Made by a program: the position numbers and the translations under genes. Below the pieces are notes generated by a model. It saw only the letters and a program-made list of their open reading frames with translations. It was not told where the DNA came from and did not search any database. A stretch of DNA of 64,000 bases from Micrasema longulum (Eukaryota; Arthropoda; Insecta; Trichoptera; Brachycentridae). Of this stretch, positions 31,895-42,469 are shown one piece after another (within the stretch, counting starts at the first letter, position 1; each line of letters begins with the position of its first letter). Location of the stretch: the NCBI GenBank assembly GCA_022494885.1, contig JAGVSM010005015.1:1-64000 (forward strand). The letters run 5' to 3'.

Positions 31895-32405
31895 GGAAAA
31901 AGGAAAAAAGAGGAAAAAAGAAAGGAGGAGAGATTAAGAAAGAGAAAGGAGATATTTTTTCAGACGTGATTTAAACAGAGATAATGTAGTAACATCTTTG
32001 ATGGTGGATGGGAGATGATTTCACACTTGAGCCGCATGGACACTTTATGAGTTAGAGAAGAAAGAGGAATTGTGGATAGGTATTAAGAGAGTGCCTTGAG
32101 AATAAGAACGAAGAGGTAAACCATGAACTGGTAAGCGTTGAAATTTTTCACGCAGGTGTATAGGAGCGTTAGGACTATGAAGTACATTGAACAGAAGTGA
32201 GAGGTAGTGATAGTTTATCCGCTGTCTAATTTTGAGCCATTTCAGTTGCCTACAGAAATGTGGTCATATTATGCATGTATTCTGAAGTCGTTCAAGTTTT
32301 GAGTTGCTCACAGCTTAAATCAGTCATGGAAACATCAGCGTAATCTAGAATATAACAAATCTTGTATTGTATGTCAACTAGTGTGACATCACAGCCACAC
32401 AAGAG
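31895..32405 (-). pseudogene. Jockey/CR1-type LINE C-terminus
   Basis: The minus strand reads, with frame changes, YADVSMTDLSCEQLKT near 32350, then an LPLTSVQCTS-type segment, a P-rich CPCGSSVKSSPI (eroded LWN.LP region) and TSLFKSRLKKYLLSL at about 31960. The 3' UTR is purine-rich on the plus strand. A sister copy on the plus strand at 47.09-47.40 kb shares FKSRLKKDLLSL. Stops are frequent. Confidence 0.6.
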
Positions 32406-33780
32406 ACGGTTCGTCGGCAGTTAATGTCAGAACTATTGAAATAATATCATATTTTAGTTCTGACTATATAATAATATACCATTTTAAAAGTTGTTGTAGA
32501 ATAAGGATGGTATTCCTATATTTATTTTACCACTATGCTTAGGCATAACTGTATACCGGGTTTATACTTTTTTATCAGCGCATAAACCTTAAATCTCTCT
32601 CATTTCTTTATAATATTCTTCACAACCATTAATAAAGTATTTTTAAATTGGTTCAGATTTCACAACATTTTTAACGGAAAATCGTTAATTAAATTTGTGT
32701 AAACATAAATTTCACGGTATTGTAAATACATTTGCCCTTTTCTTTATAAGCCTCTTTTGTTCAATAATAATTGTTTTGTGTTTTCCATAATTAAGCGCCC
32801 TTAAGATAATTTATAACGAAAATGGCTTCGTATAAATTATTATTAATGAGAATTATTTGGGTAATTACATTTTACGGTTGAGTTATAATGTATTGTTGTA
32901 AATTATGATAAACGCACTTAAATATGTAGGTATTTTTAGGTGTTATATTATTGGTTTTACTTTTTTTTAATAATTTATATTTTTTTTAAATTTAGCGAAA
33001 TATTATTTTATTCAGATTTTGATATAATAATATTGTTAACTCTTTCAGAACTGAATTGATTCTGTGGATCTTAAAATATTTTGAGTGTACAAAAGGTATC
33101 AAAATATTTTTATTTTATTTATTACTTTAATTTTTTAACATTTATTTTTAAAATTAATAATATGCCTTATTGGGGTGTCCCGTGGCAAAAGAAACATATT
33201 TTAAATGTACCCTTAATTGATATTAAACAAAATTTTACTCTTTAAACCCTTTTAAACCTCAATTCATTATTGTGTTAATATATATAAAAATATAAGAAAT
33301 GGATTTAATAACATTAATAATTCTAGAGAAATCAATATAAATATTGTGGCATAATTTTAAAAATAAAATTGTCGAAAAATACGTCTCACCGAAAACGCGA
33401 CATTTTCGGCCTTGTGACGTCAAGATCCGTCACGACGTTCCATTTGAATCTAAACGATCACAACAAATGGTCAAAATTCAATCGACTCGTGACGTATTAG
33501 GGGCGTGGCCAATGCGAACTGTTTTCAAAGGAATTTAAAATAGTAAATAAAAAAAATATTTCTTATATTCTCCTCGTTGAGAAAGAGGTTTTAAGAATTG
33601 AACGCTGCCTTTAAAATTAAATTCTTCTTATTTTTCATTTAATACAGTATGTAATTTTTCTTCAAATTTTTTTTAAATTTTTCTATTTTTTTTTTACGTT
33701 TAGATTGATCAGATGCATATTATTATTGCTTTAAATTTTATTATTACATTATGAAATAACTTATATTGATTGTAATTTTT
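32406..33780. other. Unassigned; isolated L2-type tail at 32793-32860
   Basis: AAGCGCCCTTAAGATAATTT and AACGAAAATGGCTTCGTATA, AATTATTATTAATGA is a decayed L2-type 3' hairpin and tail. A small CpG-containing patch at 33380-33520 includes a TGACGTCA octamer at about 33415. Otherwise AT-rich without genes. Confidence 0.4.
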
Positions 33781-33782
33781 AC

Positions 33783-33945
33783 TAGTCTAAAGAGGCCCAT
33801 TAGAGAGTGAAAGCACTAATTGGTGAAAAAAATAAATTGGAAGTGTACGAAGTATTTTTAATTAGTAAATTTTATGTAAATATAAGTTATTACATCATTA
33901 CAATGGAATTCCATCAAGAATTTTCAATAAATAATTTTAATCAAA
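33783..33945 (+). repeat. Single arm of the repeat seen inverted at 5.9-6.8 kb
   Basis: GAGTGAAAGCACTAATTGG, GGAAGTGTACGAAGTATTTT and TTATTACATCATTACAATGG match both arms of that element. ATTCCATCAAGAATTTTCAA extends the match with the right arm. A small piece also occurs inverted at about 51.28 kb. Confidence 0.55.
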
Positions 33946-33964
33946 TTATTATATATGAATTAAT

Positions 33965-34890
33965 GATGTCGTCATAGGTTGGTTTGAGGTCACCCCCGGA
34001 GTTTGCCAAGGTTGCATTCTTGCACCATTCCTTTTTATTATCCTTATGGACTTCATCTTTAGAAAATCAATTGCAAAAGATCGAGGAATATCCTCCCAAA
34101 AACTCTGCGACCTAGAGTATGCCGATGATGCAGTTATAATTGACGATACAGTCTGGGGTCTTCAGGTCACTGTAGAGAAGCTAAATAGGTTTTCCGCATG
34201 CATGGGTTTAAAAATCAATATTGCAAAAACCCATGTACTGTGTAATACGCTCAAATAGCGTCTTGATGCTCAAAATCCGCTGACTCTATCAAACCAAATC
34301 AATGTAAGAGTCGAGATCTTCAAAAACGTGGGAGTATATGTTACAGAAAATGGCAGCTTTCAAAAAGATCTGGGAGTACGGTGAGGGGTAGCAGACGCCA
34401 CATTTAGCAGTATGAAGGCTGTCTGGAGATCGGATATTTACTCACTGAAAACCAAATGCCGCCTAAATAACCTGCATAATACCTATACTCCTCTACGGAT
34501 GCGAATCGTGATACCTCACTAGGGCCCCTAACAGCAAAATTTGAAAAAGAGTTTGAGAATAGGTGTCTCAGAAGAATCTTGGGTGTGCGGTGGTTTGACT
34601 TATGCGGAATGAAGTAATAAGAAAACGGAAGCAGCAAACTTCGGCGACAACTGTCATCAGGCGAAGGCGATACGGTTGGCTTAGCCATATGCTGCGGGTT
34701 TCTCCTGAGAGCCTAAACCACGCTTGCCTATTTTACAAGACTTCAGGTTCTTGACGTCCTGGACGTCCACTGCTGACTGGATTTGGGAATATGCAAAGGA
34801 GTTGGCAGCCGAAAGATATGCATGAATACTCTTTGTGGTTACTATATGCTCCAAATAGGAAGCGGACATGGAATAATAATGATTAATTCA
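33965..34890 (+). pseudogene. RTE-type LINE: RT palm to C-terminus
   Basis: The frame reads EVTPGVCQGCILAPFLFII and MDFIFRKSIAKD, with catalytic YADD at residues 25-28 of the 34046-34258 ORF. GLKINIAKTHVL, VRVEIFKNVGVYVTENGS and MKAVWRSDIYSLKTKCRLNN follow. After frame changes it continues to the QQTSATTVI.R.RR region (about 34625) and the final A.ELAAER near 34800. It has stops at 34258 and 34381 and an in-frame insertion/deletion near 34500, so it is dead. The GVCQGC box and YADD make the RT call secure; the RTE call rests on the C-terminal wording. Confidence 0.8.
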
Positions 34891-35305
34891 TGTTTTTTAT
34901 TTATTTGTCTTTTGTTTATAAGTTTTTAATGCATTTGAATTATTATTTGTATTTTTTCAATATTTTATTGTGGTTATTTCGTATTTTTTTTATTATTGTA
35001 CATTGTACGTATGTAGACTTTTTTTATTTTATTGGGTAAATAAACAAGACACACAATATAAATCGATGATTTCATCGAATATTAGTTTAGGACACTCATA
35101 CACACACCAAAAAAAAATTTACACTTAAGACAATAAATCAAATTATGTTAAATTAAATATATATATAAAAGATAAAAAATGGAAAACATGTATGCAATAA
35201 AAACAATAATTGAATAAATGCTTCTTTCGATATTTCTATAACTTTAAACTTAAATTTTCGTTCACTGTTACGAAAAATATCGATTTTGGTAGATATATAG
35301 TATTA
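34891..35305. other. Unassigned AT-rich stretch
   Basis: T-rich then A-rich. It may hold a LINE 3' end (TTTATTGGGTAAATAAACAAG near 35028). No gene. Confidence 0.35.
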
Positions 35306-35307
35306 TA

Positions 35308-35921
35308 CTAGCGGACGCAACAGACGTTGCCCTGCCTGAACGTTGGCTTACCTGCTATAAGCTTGGAAATTTTTTTTATTGATAAGCAGGCACCAAGGTA
35401 ATTATTTGTGGTTGAATTCCAAAGCTAAAAATAATTCATTTTTAAAAACATGCATTTTTTTGCAAATGTCAAACTTGGCTCTTCTCACAAACAGGGGTGC
35501 ACGTTATTCATGAATCTGATTTTCAAAAATGTATTGCATGTCAGTTAATATTATTTTAGTATTACCAAAAATACAGTAAAAATAAATAAATGGGAAGAAA
35601 TTAAAGGGAATGTAAAGAAAGAATCTGATTCGATCCATAAAAAAACTATGTTGTTTGTAAACATTTAAAAAATATATTTTTTTAATATAAAAAACTACAT
35701 CCTTCTATTTTTTTTGTACATGCATTCTAGTCAAATGCTGCCCTGATAGGTCGATGAGAAAAAGATTTATGCTTTTAACTTTTTTTTAAAGATTCTATTG
35801 AAAATTTCTACGAACACGAGCAGCGCAAAGATCTACATTTCTCTGAAAACCGCACGTAAATCGGTTTAGCTGTTTCGGATTTCAGTGACATCACACGTAG
35901 AAAGAATTATATATTTAAAGA
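35308..35921 (-). mobile_element. Non-autonomous Helitron, copy 2
   Basis: On the minus strand it starts A|TCTTTAAATATATAATTC (35921) and ends TTGCGTCCGCTAG|T (35308). A CAGGC...GTCTG hairpin (one G-T pair) lies just inside the 3' end. Internal landmarks are CTACGTGTGATGTCACTGAA, AACCGATTTACGTGCGGTTT, GATCTTTGCGCTGC, AGTTTGACATTTGCAA and GCCAACGTTCAGGCAG. About 614 bp; no ORF. Confidence 0.75.
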
Positions 35922-35924
35922 TTG

Positions 35925-36420
35925 CAGGCATATTTTAGGTATTTTGGATTGTATTTAAAAGTTCGTTGACGCATTGTCTGTGTAAAACATTTTTTTTTGT
36001 TTTTTTCCGTCTAGATAGCATACGGAATTTCAAGTAAACTAGGGGAATCAATTTTATTGTTTGTTAATTTCCACAAAAAATAACTTTTCTATTGTACAGC
36101 ATACTTTCAGCGAAGTACTGAAAGTTAAAGCTTAACCTGTAGTCGACCTGTTTAAATAGCTTTTGTTGGGCCCTTCCTAGTTCATTTGCCTATATGCTAA
36201 CATGATAGTAGGGTGATCATGTAGGAGAACAGTATTCCAGCTAGGGACGAATAAATATTTTATAAAGTTTTTCATGTAAAATAAGCTTTAGAACAGGTGT
36301 TTTTATGCCTTGTGAAGTTTTTTGTTTTCTTGGAATTTTACATGTTTGATTATTTTTCTTACCCACGTACTTTATACTAAAAGAACGTTATCAAAAAAAA
36401 TGTATTTCTGGTAAACAAAG
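35925..36420 (-). pseudogene. LINE RT C-terminal fragment
   Basis: The minus strand near 36290-36170 reads KLYKIFIRP, stop, LEYCSPT, stop, SPYYHVSI and LGRAQQKLFK. This is the LY...RP.LEY.S..WSPY ... E..Q..F pattern of Jockey/CR1 thumbs. Two stops interrupt it, one replacing the expected Trp. It lies between a Helitron and a Penelope-like element. Confidence 0.55.
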
Positions 36421-36520
36421 CGTAATATTTTTTGCCAAAAGTCACCGGATTTATTTTTTAAATATAAAAAATTTAATAAAATAAATGAAAGAACTTTGTT
36501 TTTAACCACTATTTTTTATT

Positions 36521-36566
36521 TTTCACCGACCGGTTTCAAAGCAAATATGCTTCTTTGTCAAGGTTT
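36521..36566 (-). ncRNA. Degenerate hammerhead motif of the Penelope-like element
   Basis: The minus strand reads ACC, TTGACAA in place of CTGACGA, a five-pair stem II (AAGCA/TGCTT), GAAA, CCGGTC, then GGT. Stem I is only ACC/GGT. The two core changes (C to T, G to A) would abolish cleavage. Position and order match the other motifs. Confidence 0.55.
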
Positions 36567-36869
36567 ACGTAACTAATGAATTAATTCCTTTTTATTTTAT
36601 TTCTATCATGTTCACTAAATACTACACGTGGACCCAATAAATCAAGTGTTTTTTTTCTTACACGGGTGGTAATCTGATATCATTATTTTCGAAGTAAGCC
36701 AGGAAAGGACTAAAAGAAATATTGTTTATTTGGTTTTTAATTATCGTTTTCTTATTATGAATCGCTTTTTTAATTTCTAAGATTTCTAAGTTGTCTAATT
36801 TTCATATTTTATTTTCAACATGAAGTACTTTTAATCCAGTGTCTTTTTTGAAGTTATGATTATTTTATA

Positions 36870-37577
36870 TCAGATGATTTGCGAATTTTTTGCTTTTACT
36901 CTAATATTAAAGTTTCTTTTAGTTCTTCTAATGTAGATTGAATCGCAATCATTACAATTTAATTGGTATATTCCAGATATATTATATTTATGGACTTTGT
37001 CTTTGTGATTTTTTAAAAATGTTTCCATATTATTAGTTGTATAGAAAGCCGGTTTAATGATTGATAGTAGGGGATTTGATAATTGTTTTGAAAAAATGTC
37101 ATTTATAAAACGAATCCGCCTCCATTGTTTACGTGGGTTTGCTTTATTTACTGTGGGAGTTGAATATAAATATTTGTTTGTAAGTTTGCGTTTTTGTTTT
37201 TGATTTAATATTTTATCAATTAAGTTCTCATTATATCCATTATTGTTAGTAATCTGTTTTATTGTATAAGATTCTTTTTGAAAATTAATATCATCTAGTG
37301 GAACGTTAATTAACCTATATATCATTAAATGAAATGCGGAATGTTTATGGGCAATTGGATGATTTAGATAATTATGAATAATTGTGTCTGTATATGTTGG
37401 TTTACGGTATATATCGAAATTATTTTTTATTGTTGAAGACAAGTCAAGAAAGCTTAATTTTTTACCTTTTTCTATTTCTAAAGTAAATTTTATTTCATTA
37501 CGTAATGAATTTAGAAAATTTAGAAATGTCTGAAGTTCTCGATCCGACCCCGTAAATAAACAAAAAACATCGTCCAC
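36870..37577 (-). pseudogene. Penelope-like RT thumb plus partial GIY-YIG endonuclease
   Basis: The 235-codon frame opens inside the RT catalytic FVDD (upstream codons give IIFVDDVF), then has LQTFLNFLNSLRNEIKFTLE, LSFLDL and YRKPTYTD (residues 57-64), a Penelope-type RT signature. AHKHSAFHLMIYRL and GYNENLIDKIL follow. The endonuclease starts at residue 202 with GIYQLNCNDC and has IYIRRTKRNF at 214-223. The expected Y-I-G is Y-I-R, so a conserved motif glycine is lost. The frame ends at residue 235, before the catalytic Arg/Glu region is complete. It would normally cleave target DNA for cDNA priming; this copy cannot. Confidence 0.85.
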
Positions 37578-37669
37578 AAAAATTATTGGTTAAAAACAAA
37601 GTTGTTTTTTTTAATTTTATTATAATTAATAACCACAAAGTTAGCGCTTCAAATATAAACTTTATAAAA

Positions 37670-38165
37670 AAAATTGTTCGTAAAATGGAAAAAAAATTAA
37701 TGGATGAAGTCTATGTAAAAACTAAAAGACAACAACAAAAATAAAATATTAAAGTTCGTATATGACCTTCCTTATCTAACAGCGACTAGAGAACTTTTTT
37801 AACAAACCATGCAATTAAATATACCTGAAATCTTTCAACTAGAATTATTAAAATGTATCCATAAATTAGCCACTGATGTAGTTGTAAACGAATAACTAAA
37901 ACTTGTAAAAAATTGTAGTAAATATGGACATAATACGAGAATATCAGAAAAACTTCATTTCAAACTTTGTAAAACAAGACAAGGACAGTCGAGACTAATA
38001 AACCAGGAACTGAAATTGAATAATAAATTACCAGACAAAACTAAACAAAAGACTCAAAAGATGTAAAAAATATTATTTTGACCAACCGAGTATGAATAAA
38101 AAATGTATATTTGATGTTTTTTAATTAAAAAAAAAATCTGTAAGGATTAATAAATAAATTTTGAA
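37670..38165 (+). pseudogene. LINE C-terminus, family also at 47.8 and 52.5 kb (copy 1)
   Basis: A frame reads QNKILKFVYDLPYLTATREL, stop, QTMQLNIPEIFQLELLKCIH, KLATDVV, stop, and NCSKYGHNTRISEKLHF, LINQELKLNNKLPDKTKQ. This is the order Q....K......P......L......H.TR......L.N.LP of Jockey/CR1 C-termini. The tail is AATAAATAAATTTT. Three copies share frame and sequence. Confidence 0.65.
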
Positions 38166-38286
38166 ATAAAACAAAATAAAAAAATGATGAAACTGAAAAA
38201 AACCTACTTTCCTTTTTCATTATTAAAAAATAAACTTAATAGAACTAGGCGGGACTTATTTTTGTGATTCTCAAACTGTTATCTAT

Positions 38287-38520
38287 TCATCCCAGGTACA
38301 AAATTTCGTTAGCTAAATAATCTTTAAAAGTCTCCACGCACGTGCCGTCACAGGATTGGTTCATTAGCGAAATGGCCGATCCGCTGTGAAATGGCGCCCA
38401 ATCATTCGAGACAATTGAATTCAACGTAGGAATATTCGGTTTGTTTTTCTTTTGTTTATTCGCACTAATTCGATAGACCTTTTTGCGGTATTTTGACAAA
38501 AAAGGGTCCCGGCTGCGGGG
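38287..38520 (-). CDS. Small unrecognised ORF with CpG-containing upstream
   Basis: A 70-codon frame from ATG at 38499 reads MSKYRKKVYRISANKQKK, then IPTLNSIVSNDWAPFHSGSA and CDGTCVETFKDYLANEI. Immediately upstream is GGTCCGCCCCGCAGCCGGGA, GC-rich against the background. No domain is recognised. It could be a first exon or an element remnant. Confidence 0.25.
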   Translation of the reverse strand, partial: PRSRDPFLSKYRKKVYRISANKQKKNKPNIPTLNSIVSNDWAPFHSGSAISLMNQSCDGTCVETFKDYLANEILYLG

Positions 38521-38929
38521 CGGACCCGAGGATTAACACAATTCTTTTTTCGTAAGGTTTGAACATACAAAACATTTGACAATTATCTTGTTTGTCATAA
38601 AGAATACGTTTTTCGCCTAATATTCTTGTATGATCGTAGCTTAAAATGTTTATCTTTTTGTTTTATTATACTTCACAGTAAAGACCTTATTACTACCAAA
38701 ACAATTTATTATTTTTGTCAACCACGGAAATGTAAGCAAACGAACCGCAAAACAAAACAAAGCCTTAAGAATGATTTTTTTTTAAAAACTATTTATCCAG
38801 TACATATTTGGTGTTAACCAACTTGAGAGCAAATAATATTTTACAGTACCATGATATTATTTGTGTATAATATTATTTATTCTAAGAAAAACGCAGAGTT
38901 TCGAAAAAAAATTATCTAAGCCAACATGA

Positions 38930-39118
38930 ACATGATTACAATACCAGGATAAAGTTAAGATCAGACTCCCATTGAAAAAAAAGTCACAAAATTCCATTTC
39001 ATGTAAGGCTGTAAAAAAGTCTTATGATACGGGAAAAAATATTTATGAAGGAAAGAAAGTTACGGAATTCAAACTGAAAGTAAAGAAATATGTATTAAAA
39101 ACTTATCGATGAAATACT
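38930..39118 (+). pseudogene. LINE C-terminus, family of 12.85-13.72 kb
   Basis: HEHDYNTR (frame 1), then KIRLPLKKKSQNSISCKAVK, KSYDTGKNIYEGKKVTEF and KVKKYVLKTYR with a stop at about 39112. It is nearly the same wording as the minus-strand copy at 41.88-42.12 kb (KNKIRLPFRKKAESQNSI). A frameshift separates the first part. Confidence 0.6.
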
Positions 39119-39139
39119 CGGGTACGCAAATTTTTATTA

Positions 39140-40272
39140 TCAGAGAAAACAGTACAGATGATGCAATATTTAAACTTACACATCAAACTTCTAATAGTCT
39201 AGATGCGAATATGAAAACATTAAAAAAAAAAATAGATCTTAAAAAAGCATTTAATACAGGAAATCATATAATTTAATAAGTAAATTACGTCAAATCGGCA
39301 TAAAAAATATGTGCTTGTTGTTTTTTGAAAGTTGCACTGCAATGTACCAGGATCGGAATTAATGTTAATTATACTAAGACTGTTATACACGGAGTCCCAA
39401 AAGGAACGGTTCTTGGCCCTTTGTTGTTTCTTATATATATTAATGATCTTTGTAATATAGTTGTCCCTAGTAAATCAGTTATTTATGTAGATGATACTGC
39501 AATAATTCTAAAAAATAACACCTGGGATAATACTTTCAAAACAGTCAATAAATGTATATCAAGTAGTGGCTGGATCAAAATCTTCTCTCGCTAAATTGTA
39601 ATAAAACACCTTTTATTCCATTTTACAACTCAAAATCATCTTTCCTCCTTCTTCCTTTAATATAATATTTCATAATAAATATTGTAATCTTGATATACTT
39701 AATAACCACGAAAATATGAAGTCTAAATTTAATAAACTGCCTGATGACCTTAAAAATGAAATGTCGAGTGGTAAATCTCAAAGACCAGAAATGAAGACCT
39801 ATTTCTTGAATCTCTTTGAAAGTGATAGTTTTTAGCTCAGTTTCTGTGAATAGTCTATATATTGTGTTTTAGGTTTAAATGTTTTTCTTTTCTTTTTAAT
39901 ATTAAGTTCACAGAATGTTTAAATGTTTTTATTTTCTTTTTTAATATTAATTTCACAGAATGTTTAAATGTTTTTCTTTTCTTTTTTAATATTAAGTTCA
40001 CAGATTGTTTGAATGTTTTTATTTTCTTCTTTAATATTAAGTTCACAGATTGTTTAAATGTTTTCTTTCCTTTTTTAATATTAAGTTCATAGATTGTTAA
40101 AATTTGTTTAAATTTTTATTGTTTAAATGTATACTATGTATTGTTACAAGAAATGTACTATTTTTTTTATGTACCGTCCCAAATGAGTTTTCTCGTACAA
40201 CTCCTGGGAATATAATATCATGATATTCATGTCTTATATGTTTTATTAATAAATAAAAAAAATAAAAAAAAG
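39140..40272 (+). pseudogene. LINE with internal deletion: RT palm joined to the last codons, 3' UTR repeat and A-rich tail
   Basis: The 89-codon frame (39325-39594) has HGVPKGTVLGPLLF (residues 22-35) and YVDD at 54-57. Upstream, out of frame, DLKKAFNT supplies an RT motif A-like stretch. After 39594 the sequence jumps to FNKLPDDLKNEMSS and KTYFLNLFESDSF, so most of the thumb region is deleted. The 3' UTR includes a 45-bp tandem repeat (39870-40110) and ends with AATAAATAAAAAAAATAAAA. Confidence 0.7.
39870..40112 (+). repeat. 45-bp tandem repeat, about five units
   Basis: TTCACAG anchors fall at 39907, 39952, 39997, 40042 and (as TTCATAG) 40086, giving spacings 45, 45, 45 and 44. The unit is TTAATATTAAGTTCACAGAA plus TGTTTAAATGTTTTTNTTTT. 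Because 45 is a multiple of three, both strands carry long repetitive open frames; these are not genes. Confidence 0.85.
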
Positions 40273-40299
40273 GTATTTTAGCCAGAAGAATCGCATGTA

Positions 40300-40640
40300 A
40301 GTAGATACTGGCTAATTTTGATTTGTGAGGTTGCCACGCCTGACGGGACATTTGTTGGTTGGCAACACTGCTCGTCCTCCGCGCCATTCTTCGTTTTTTT
40401 CAACGAGTTATGTGCACACGCTTTTTTAATTGTTGAAAGTATTTCGCCTTTTTCGCCGTAAAAGTCAATATAACGCCGCGAACATTTTTATCATCTATCG
40501 CCATCAATCATCATCCGCCGCGCCGCCTCCAGACTCCAGACAATTGTGTGTATGCAGTTTTCCCGATCACCAGTTTTCTCGTTAGCGCGTGAGCTGATCG
40601 CCGACAAAGAAAAAGACTCAACACCAGGTTAGTCAGTGTT
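40300..40640. promoter_or_regulatory. CpG-rich patch, candidate promoter or first exon
   Basis: It has much higher GC/CpG than the region (CCGCCGCGCCGCCTCC, TAGCGCGTGAGCTGATCGCC). TTGGCAACACTG occurs at about 40357. A plausible splice donor ACCAG|GTTAGT lies at about 40625. These would fit a plus-strand noncoding first exon whose gene continues elsewhere. No coding sequence confirms it. Confidence 0.35.
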
Positions 40641-40689
40641 TTTACGTATTGATTTTCTCTGGTTTGAGTACATTTAATAGATTCTTGGC

Positions 40690-41070
40690 TGCATAATCCT
40701 GCGGCTGCTGCTCACATTGGCAGTTTTGGAGCAAATAATTTAATTGTCCGCTATATAAAAAATATATTTAAATTTGCAAAGGAGAAGTCTATTTACACGG
40801 CTTCTCCATAAAATGTTTTTAATATTGTTGATTCCCCTTTGTGCTGCTGTGGATATCCTAATCAGTCCTTTGAACACGCCCTGCGATCTTGTCCCTTTCT
40901 TTTTTTCTACGATTACCAAATAGAGCTTCTAGCTACTATCAGTGGCCCTGTCACGGGTCTTGTTTATTCAAATCTGGTGGCCAAAAATAATTTCGAGGCT
41001 TTTCGAATGTTTTGTAATCATTTCGGCGAATTGATCATGTCAAATCAATTATATCCCAGTCAGTGAAGAA
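40690..41070 (+). pseudogene. Non-LTR retrotransposon C-terminus (RNase-H/Cys-rich tail type)
   Basis: A frame reads WLHNPAAAAHIGSFGANNL and VRYIKNIFKFAKEKSIYTAS, stop, VDSPLCCCGYPNQSFEHAL, RSCPFLFFYDYQIELL and AFRMFCNHFGELIM, ending at 41066. The C.CG....FEHAL..CPF spacing is the Cys/His tail of I/R1/Jockey ORF2. It starts soon after the CpG-rich patch. Confidence 0.6.
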
Positions 41071-41884
41071 TTCACTTTTCGCGTTGCTAAATCCAATGAA
41101 ATGCATATTATGTACTTCTAGATTACTTTCTTTAAGCACAAGATGCTAAGACTACCAGATTACAGAGAGCTCCTTCCGGTAGTTTTTCTCGTTAGGCAAC
41201 GAGCAACTTTTTCGAATATGTGGGCACCGCCAATGAGACTTATGTCCTCAGATGCGGCGTGCGTTATGTGGTGGGCAAGCTATATTTATTTATCTGTAAA
41301 TTGTTGTTTGTTTTTATCTAATTTATGTTTTTTATTATTTTATTATTGCGTGATTTTTAAAAAAACATTCGATTAAAAACAAATGGTTTTCTCACTTTTC
41401 GTACGTTTTACCTGAATACACCCTTAAGCAATTTTACTAAATTACACTGTTTTTGAAATGATATTAATATTTCGAAAAAAAAATAGAATAGGAACTTAAT
41501 TTGATGGAGGAGTAACGGTTTATTATGTAGCCAAAACACGTACATGGTTAGTTCTCAGTCATAAAATAATATGAAACTTTTGTCATCAGCTATATATTTA
41601 CTGATGCGACATTTATACTAAGAATGTACGGGTTTTGGTTATTTTTTTTATTTAAATCTTAAAGTAGGGCACACATTTTATTTTTTATTTGATTTAATAG
41701 CATAATTATACATTTTTACAATTTAAAAAAATTCACATGTTATATTTTTACTAAAACTAAAATCCCACCAAGCCACTTTATGTAGCTTGTTACGCACATA
41801 TCATACATATTGTAATGTGTGTTCTAATAATAACATTGCAAATATATTTAATTTATAAATTGTTTATCACATGTGTCTTGACCA
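41071..41884. other. Unassigned stretch
   Basis: 41143-41376 has a 77-codon frame (MLRLPDYRELLPVVFLVRQR) with no known motif; it may be the 3' UTR of the preceding element. The rest is AT-rich without features. Confidence 0.35.
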
Positions 41885-42130
41885 TTATTTTAAATTTTGA
41901 TATGTTTTTTCATTCATAAATATTTTTTTCCATTTCGTAATACTTTTTAATTGCTTTAAATAAAATTGAATTTTGTGACTCTGCCTTTTTCCTAAATGGA
42001 AGTCTAATTTTGTTCTTTTCTTTAGTATTGTGATCGTATTCATGCTGGTTCCGATCAATTTTTTTCCAAAATTCAAAATTCTGTTTTTTTATTAGAGTTT
42101 GTAATTTTATGAACAAATATCATTGTATTG
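41885..42130 (-). pseudogene. LINE C-terminus, inverted (family of 12.85 and 38.95 kb)
   Basis: The minus frame reads FIKLQTLIKKQNFEFWKKID, RNQHEYDHNTK, KNKIRLPFRKKAESQNSILF, KAIKKYYEMEKNIYE, stop. With a frame change it continues KISKFKI. The HEYDHNT.....IRLP..K...QNS pattern fixes the family. Confidence 0.65.
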
Positions 42131-42469
42131 TAAAATATTCTTTCTTTATATGTTAATAATTTCATTTCATTTACCATCGGACTTTACCCTCGTGTATCTA
42201 TTTTTTTTCAAAATGATTCTAAAGGCTTTATTTTGTAATACAGTAAGTTTATCTTTTTTTTTTTTTGTTCGATAAAAATAAAATGCTACTACAGTAGTTA
42301 ACGTGTGTATTTAAGATCTTGTACTTCTCAAACGATCTTAATAAAAGTTTCAAAGATATTAAGCTTCTTGAAACTTTCTAGAAAAGGACGAATTAATCAG
42401 ATATTAACATTTAAAAAAAAAATCATTTGAAGCACTGACTTTGTGGTTCTTAGTTATATTATCAAAACA

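Larger units (their letters stand above)
36470..37625 (-). mobile_element. Penelope-like element, 5'-truncated, with terminal-repeat pieces
   Basis: It contains the RT/endonuclease fragment (36870-37577), a degenerate hammerhead at 36521-36566, and ACTTTGTTTTTAACCA blocks at both ends in opposite orientation (about 36492 on plus, about 37603 on minus). Inverted terminal-repeat pieces and 5' truncation are usual for Penelope-like elements (family knowledge). Confidence 0.75.

Noticed and set aside
33415..33422. TGACGTCA as a CRE-type enhancer
   Set aside because: A single octamer in unassigned DNA is expected by chance at this scale; no promoter context.
34404..34869. 94- and 62-codon minus ORFs
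   Set aside because: Antisense shadows of the plus-strand RTE ORF.
39855..40092. Repetitive Lys-rich (minus) and Phe-rich (plus) ORFs
   Set aside because: Artefacts of a 45-bp tandem repeat whose period is a multiple of three.
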